Source: an uncultured Clostridia bacterium (lineage in GTDB: Bacteria > Bacillota > Clostridia > Christensenellales > CAG-917). Taken from it: DNA of 51,526 bases. The stretch covers positions 1 to 51,526 of the forward strand of contig CALVTS010000011.1 of NCBI GenBank assembly GCA_944363035.1. The letters run 5' to 3'. Positions 49,967 through 51,526 of this stretch are shown here, piece by piece (the first letter of the stretch is position 1; each line of letters opens with the position of its first letter). The position numbers and the translations under genes are program-made. Below the pieces are notes generated by a model that worked only from the letters and a program-made list of their open reading frames with translations, did no database searches and was not told where the DNA came from.

Positions 49967-50429
49967 GAAAAGTTATACGGTAAGGCAATACCGAGACGAA
50001 GATCTTCCCTTCGTCTCGCGTTTGTTTTTCGACACCGTCCACTCTGTCAATGCCGCGGATTATACCTACGCACAGCTCTCTGCCTGGGCTCCCGCTCCGA
50101 ATTGCCTTGACGCGAAAAGAGAGGCTTTTCTGCGCCAAAACACTTTGGTAGCCGAGTCATGCGGCAGGATAGTGGGCTTCGGAAGCGCGGACGGAGAGTA
50201 TCTCGATATGCTTTTCACCCACAAAGATCATCTTCATCTTGGCATCGCCTCCGCGATCGCCGATAGATTGGAATGCGGAGCCCGCCAAATGAAAGTGTGC
50301 GCTTCGGTGACCGCCAAGCCCTTTTTTGAAAGACGCGGCTATAAGACCATAAAAGAGCATACCGCCGAAAGACGCGGCGTCTCCCTCACCAATTACGAAA
50401 TGGTCCTCATCCGTCCATCCGCTACGTAA
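49950..50429 (+). CDS. GNAT-family N-acetyltransferase
   Basis: A 159-residue single GNAT domain. YTVRQYRDEDLPFVSRLFFDTVHSVNAADYT is the N-terminal strand and helix, AESCGRIVGFGSADGEYLDMLFTHKDH the central strands, HLGIASAIADRLE the acetyl-CoA pyrophosphate loop (a variant of Q/RxxGxG/A), and VTAKPFFERRGYKTIKEH the last conserved motif. Layout resembles the E. coli YafP-like group. Substrate unknown. The frame opens at 49896; ATG 49950 is chosen because the domain begins there, although no good ribosome binding site is visible, and coupling to the upstream gene is likely. Confidence 0.85.
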   Translation, partial: RREASEKSYTVRQYRDEDLPFVSRLFFDTVHSVNAADYTYAQLSAWAPAPNCLDAKREAFLRQNTLVAESCGRIVGFGSADGEYLDMLFTHKDHLHLGIASAIADRLECGARQMKVCASVTAKPFFERRGYKTIKEHTAERRGVSLTNYEMVLIRPSAT

Positions 50430-50474
50430 AACCGTTGAGCGACCGCCTTCGCACGACCATGCCATACCCCATAT

Positions 50475-50525
50475 CCGCCTGTTTCCGTAGGAAAAGAAGC
50501 CCTCGGGCGTTGAAAAAACACCGCA
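50475..50525 (+). repeat. 51-bp direct repeat, copy 1
   Basis: 49 of 51 bases equal copy 2 at 50849-50899, which lies directly beside tRNA-Lys and contains half of its terminator. Copy 1 stops exactly at the middle of the hairpin (ACACCGCA). Confidence 0.9.
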
Positions 50526-50649
50526 GAAGCCCAAAAGATCAAACACCGCGGAGCAAAAATGAGTGAGCGGTGGATAATTTTGAGCAAAGCGAAAAATGCG
50601 GAACAAGCGAACGTCTTGCATTTTCGCGACGCGAGGAGGAGACGCAGGC

Positions 50650-50685
50650 ACAAAAGCAAACACCTCGCAGAATGTGCGAGGTGTT
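50650..50685 (-). terminator. Orphan terminator hairpin
   Basis: AACACCTCGCA / TGCGAGGTGTT, 5-nt loop, followed on the minus strand by TGCTTTTGT. It sits 24 bp from a tRNA-Lys 3'-end fragment and mimics the terminator of the intact tRNA gene. Confidence 0.65.
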
Positions 50686-50709
50686 GCAAAAGATGCCTGG
50701 CGGCGACGA

Positions 50710-50730
50710 TGGTGCGCCCTCAGGGATTCG
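50710..50730 (-). pseudogene. tRNA-Lys 3'-end fragment
   Basis: Exactly the last 21 nt of the intact tRNA-Lys (CCA end and acceptor/T-arm part), 202 bp away in the same orientation. The rest of the tRNA is absent. The 50731-50848 stretch shows nothing else identifiable. Confidence 0.85.
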
Positions 50731-50848
50731 TAGGCAACCCAACCGGTTGCCGTAATAGCGGAAATACATCAACTGATCTGCGTGCGGAGTTCACGCAGGA
50801 TGGATTTCCGCGTCAGCCGGGGCGTGTCCCGGGTAAGGCGGCAAAAAG

Positions 50849-50899
50849 CCGCCTATTTCCGTAGGAAAAGAAGCCCTAGGGCGTTGAAAAAACACCGCA
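50849..50899 (+). repeat. 51-bp direct repeat, copy 2
   Basis: Partner of 50475-50525 with two mismatches; adjoins the tRNA-Lys gene. Confidence 0.9.
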
Positions 50900-50910
50900 T
50901 TTGCGGTGTT
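50886..50910 (-). terminator. Terminator of the tRNA-Gly/tRNA-Lys transcript
   Basis: AACACCGC / GCGGTGTT, 4-nt loop, followed on the minus strand by TTTTTTC; 2 nt after the tRNA-Lys CCA. Confidence 0.85.
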
Positions 50911-50911
50911 T

Positions 50912-50987
50912 TGGTGCGCCCTCAGGGATTCGAACCCGGGACCCACTGATTAAGAGTCAGTTGCTCTACCAGCTGAGCTAAGGGCGC
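50912..50987 (-). tRNA. tRNA-Lys (anticodon CUU)
   Basis: 76 nt with encoded CCA. Minus strand GCGCCCTTAGCTCAG... pairs with ...TGAGGGCGCACCA. The anticodon loop is CTCTTAA, anticodon CTT reading AAG codons. D-arm (AGCTCAGCTGGTAGAGCA) and T-arm (CGGGTTCGAATCCC, slightly interrupted stem) are normal. Confidence 0.95.
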
Positions 50988-51053
50988 ATATGCGACGAGT
51001 ACGCAGTTTTGCGGTCATCGTCGCTAACTTTGTGCAAAGGAAACCTTTGCGAT

Positions 51054-51128
51054 TGGAGCGGGAGACGGGATTCGGACCCGCGACTTTCACCTTGGCAAGG
51101 TGACACTCTACCACTGAGTCACTCCCGC
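51054..51128 (-). tRNA. tRNA-Gly (anticodon GCC)
   Basis: 75 nt with encoded CCA: GCGGGAGTGACTCAGTGG... to ...CTCCCGCTCCA. The anticodon loop is TTGCCAA, anticodon GCC. It lies 66 bp upstream of tRNA-Lys on the same strand and shares its promoter. Confidence 0.95.
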
Positions 51129-51139
51129 GAGCGAGATAT

Positions 51140-51168
51140 AATATATCAAACAATGCGGCAAAATGCAA
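51140..51168 (-). promoter_or_regulatory. Promoter of the tRNA-Gly/tRNA-Lys unit
   Basis: Minus strand TTGCAT, 17-nt spacer, TATATT, directly upstream of tRNA-Gly. Confidence 0.7.
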
Positions 51169-51215
51169 CTGTTTTGACATCACTTTTCGCAAAATTTCGC
51201 GATGAAGTCAAACGC

Positions 51216-51243
51216 TTTACATCTGACACGCGTATGATATAAT
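51216..51243 (+). promoter_or_regulatory. Promoter of tRNA-Leu
   Basis: TTTACA, 16-nt spacer, TATAAT, ending 8 bp before tRNA-Leu. Confidence 0.8.
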
Positions 51244-51251
51244 GATTTCGC

Positions 51252-51334
51252 GCAGTCGTGGCGGAATTGGCAGACGCGTCGGATTTAGGTTCCGATGGGA
51301 GACCGTGGGGGTTCAAATCCCTTCGACTGCACCA
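51252..51334 (+). tRNA. tRNA-Leu (anticodon UAG)
   Basis: 83 nt with a long variable arm and encoded CCA. Acceptor GCAGTCG / CGACTGC; anticodon stem TCGGA / TCCGA around TTTAGGT, anticodon TAG; T-arm GGGGGTTCAAATCCC. Class II structure fits leucine. Confidence 0.95.
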
Positions 51335-51390
51335 GCGCAACTCCCGACAAAAGTCGGGAGTTTCTCTTTGCCGCGAAGGGCTTTCCTCCC
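51314..51390 (+). repeat. 77-bp direct repeat covering the tRNA-Leu 3' end and terminator, copy 1
   Basis: Identical to 51450-51526. It includes the last 21 nt of the tRNA (from CAAATCCC to CCA), the terminator and a further 20 bp. Confidence 0.95.
51339..51369 (+). terminator. Terminator of tRNA-Leu
   Basis: AACTCCCGAC / GTCGGGAGTT, AAAA loop, followed by TCTCTTT. Confidence 0.85.
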
Positions 51391-51449
51391 TGTGGCTGAC
51401 GCGATCGGCTCTTCGCGCAACGATCGCTATTCCGTCGCTTCGCTCCTTA

Positions 51450-51526
51450 CAAATCCCTTCGACTGCACCAGCGCAACTCCCGACAAAAGTCGGGAGTTTC
51501 TCTTTGCCGCGAAGGGCTTTCCTCCC
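51450..51526 (+). repeat. 77-bp direct repeat, copy 2 (runs to the window edge)
   Basis: Perfect copy of 51314-51390, 136 bp away, including a tRNA-Leu 3' fragment and terminator. The repeat may continue past the window. Confidence 0.95.

Noticed and set aside
50710..50730. A second tRNA-Lys gene
   Set aside because: Only the last 21 nt are present; no anticodon or D arm can be formed nearby.

Overview
The window is a 51.5 kb chromosomal segment from a sporulating, anaerobic Firmicute. I infer an uncultured gut-type clostridium with roughly 57-60% G+C genes and very A+T-rich leaders. The evidence is a spoIVA gene with a sigma-E-like promoter, a SCIFF ranthipeptide precursor with its radical SAM maturase, RNase J, a stand-alone MetH reactivation domain, rubrerythrin, Gram-positive lipoproteins, near-consensus sigma-A promoters, strong AGGAGG ribosome binding sites and U-tract terminators. 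No plasmid, phage, integrase or CRISPR genes are present. Coding density is about 85% and most genes are house-keeping.

Layout. 1-201: tail of a collagen-like surface protein. 518-13479: a PhoB/OmpR-type two-component system followed by three very large surface lipoproteins, two of them clear paralogs, with rubrerythrin embedded on the other strand; the leaders carry 11-bp phased direct repeats suggesting a small regulon. 13785-17639: methionine/one-carbon operon (metF, MetH-activation protein, truncated metH). 17990-19722: two-subunit aconitase X. 20061-23776: YjbQ, an Orn/Lys/Arg decarboxylase-family enzyme, and the SCIFF pair. 24099-28071: YitT-like membrane protein and a GH3 glycosidase. 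28377-29469: ECF sigma factor with its putative anti-sigma factor. 29865-30575: YtxC-like protein. 31300-33478: serC-serA. 33739-39061: rnj, glycosyltransferase, DUF512 radical SAM protein and der, tightly packed. 39140-42343: aspartate aminotransferase and spoIVA. 42552-46472: UPF0210/ACT pair and a sugar kinase/mannose-6-phosphate isomerase pair. 46643-50429: flavodoxin-like protein, DUF3737, LysR regulator, a 7-TM orphan and a GNAT acetyltransferase. 50912-51334: tRNA-Lys, tRNA-Gly and tRNA-Leu.

The most unusual content is intergenic. A dispersed family of about 80-bp repeats occurs at six loci, always between genes. It includes one complete 281-bp MITE-like element with 27-bp perfect terminal inverted repeats, two tandem pairs and a 30-bp minimal copy. 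A second, unrelated family is represented by two 71-bp REP-like palindromes. A 46-49-bp alternating tandem array follows the aspartate aminotransferase gene. Both tRNA loci at the right end have duplicated tRNA 3' ends. No transposase for any of these lies in the window.

All functional calls come from reading translated sequence and motifs by eye. Positions are exact where motifs were counted; promoter and operator calls are pattern matches.
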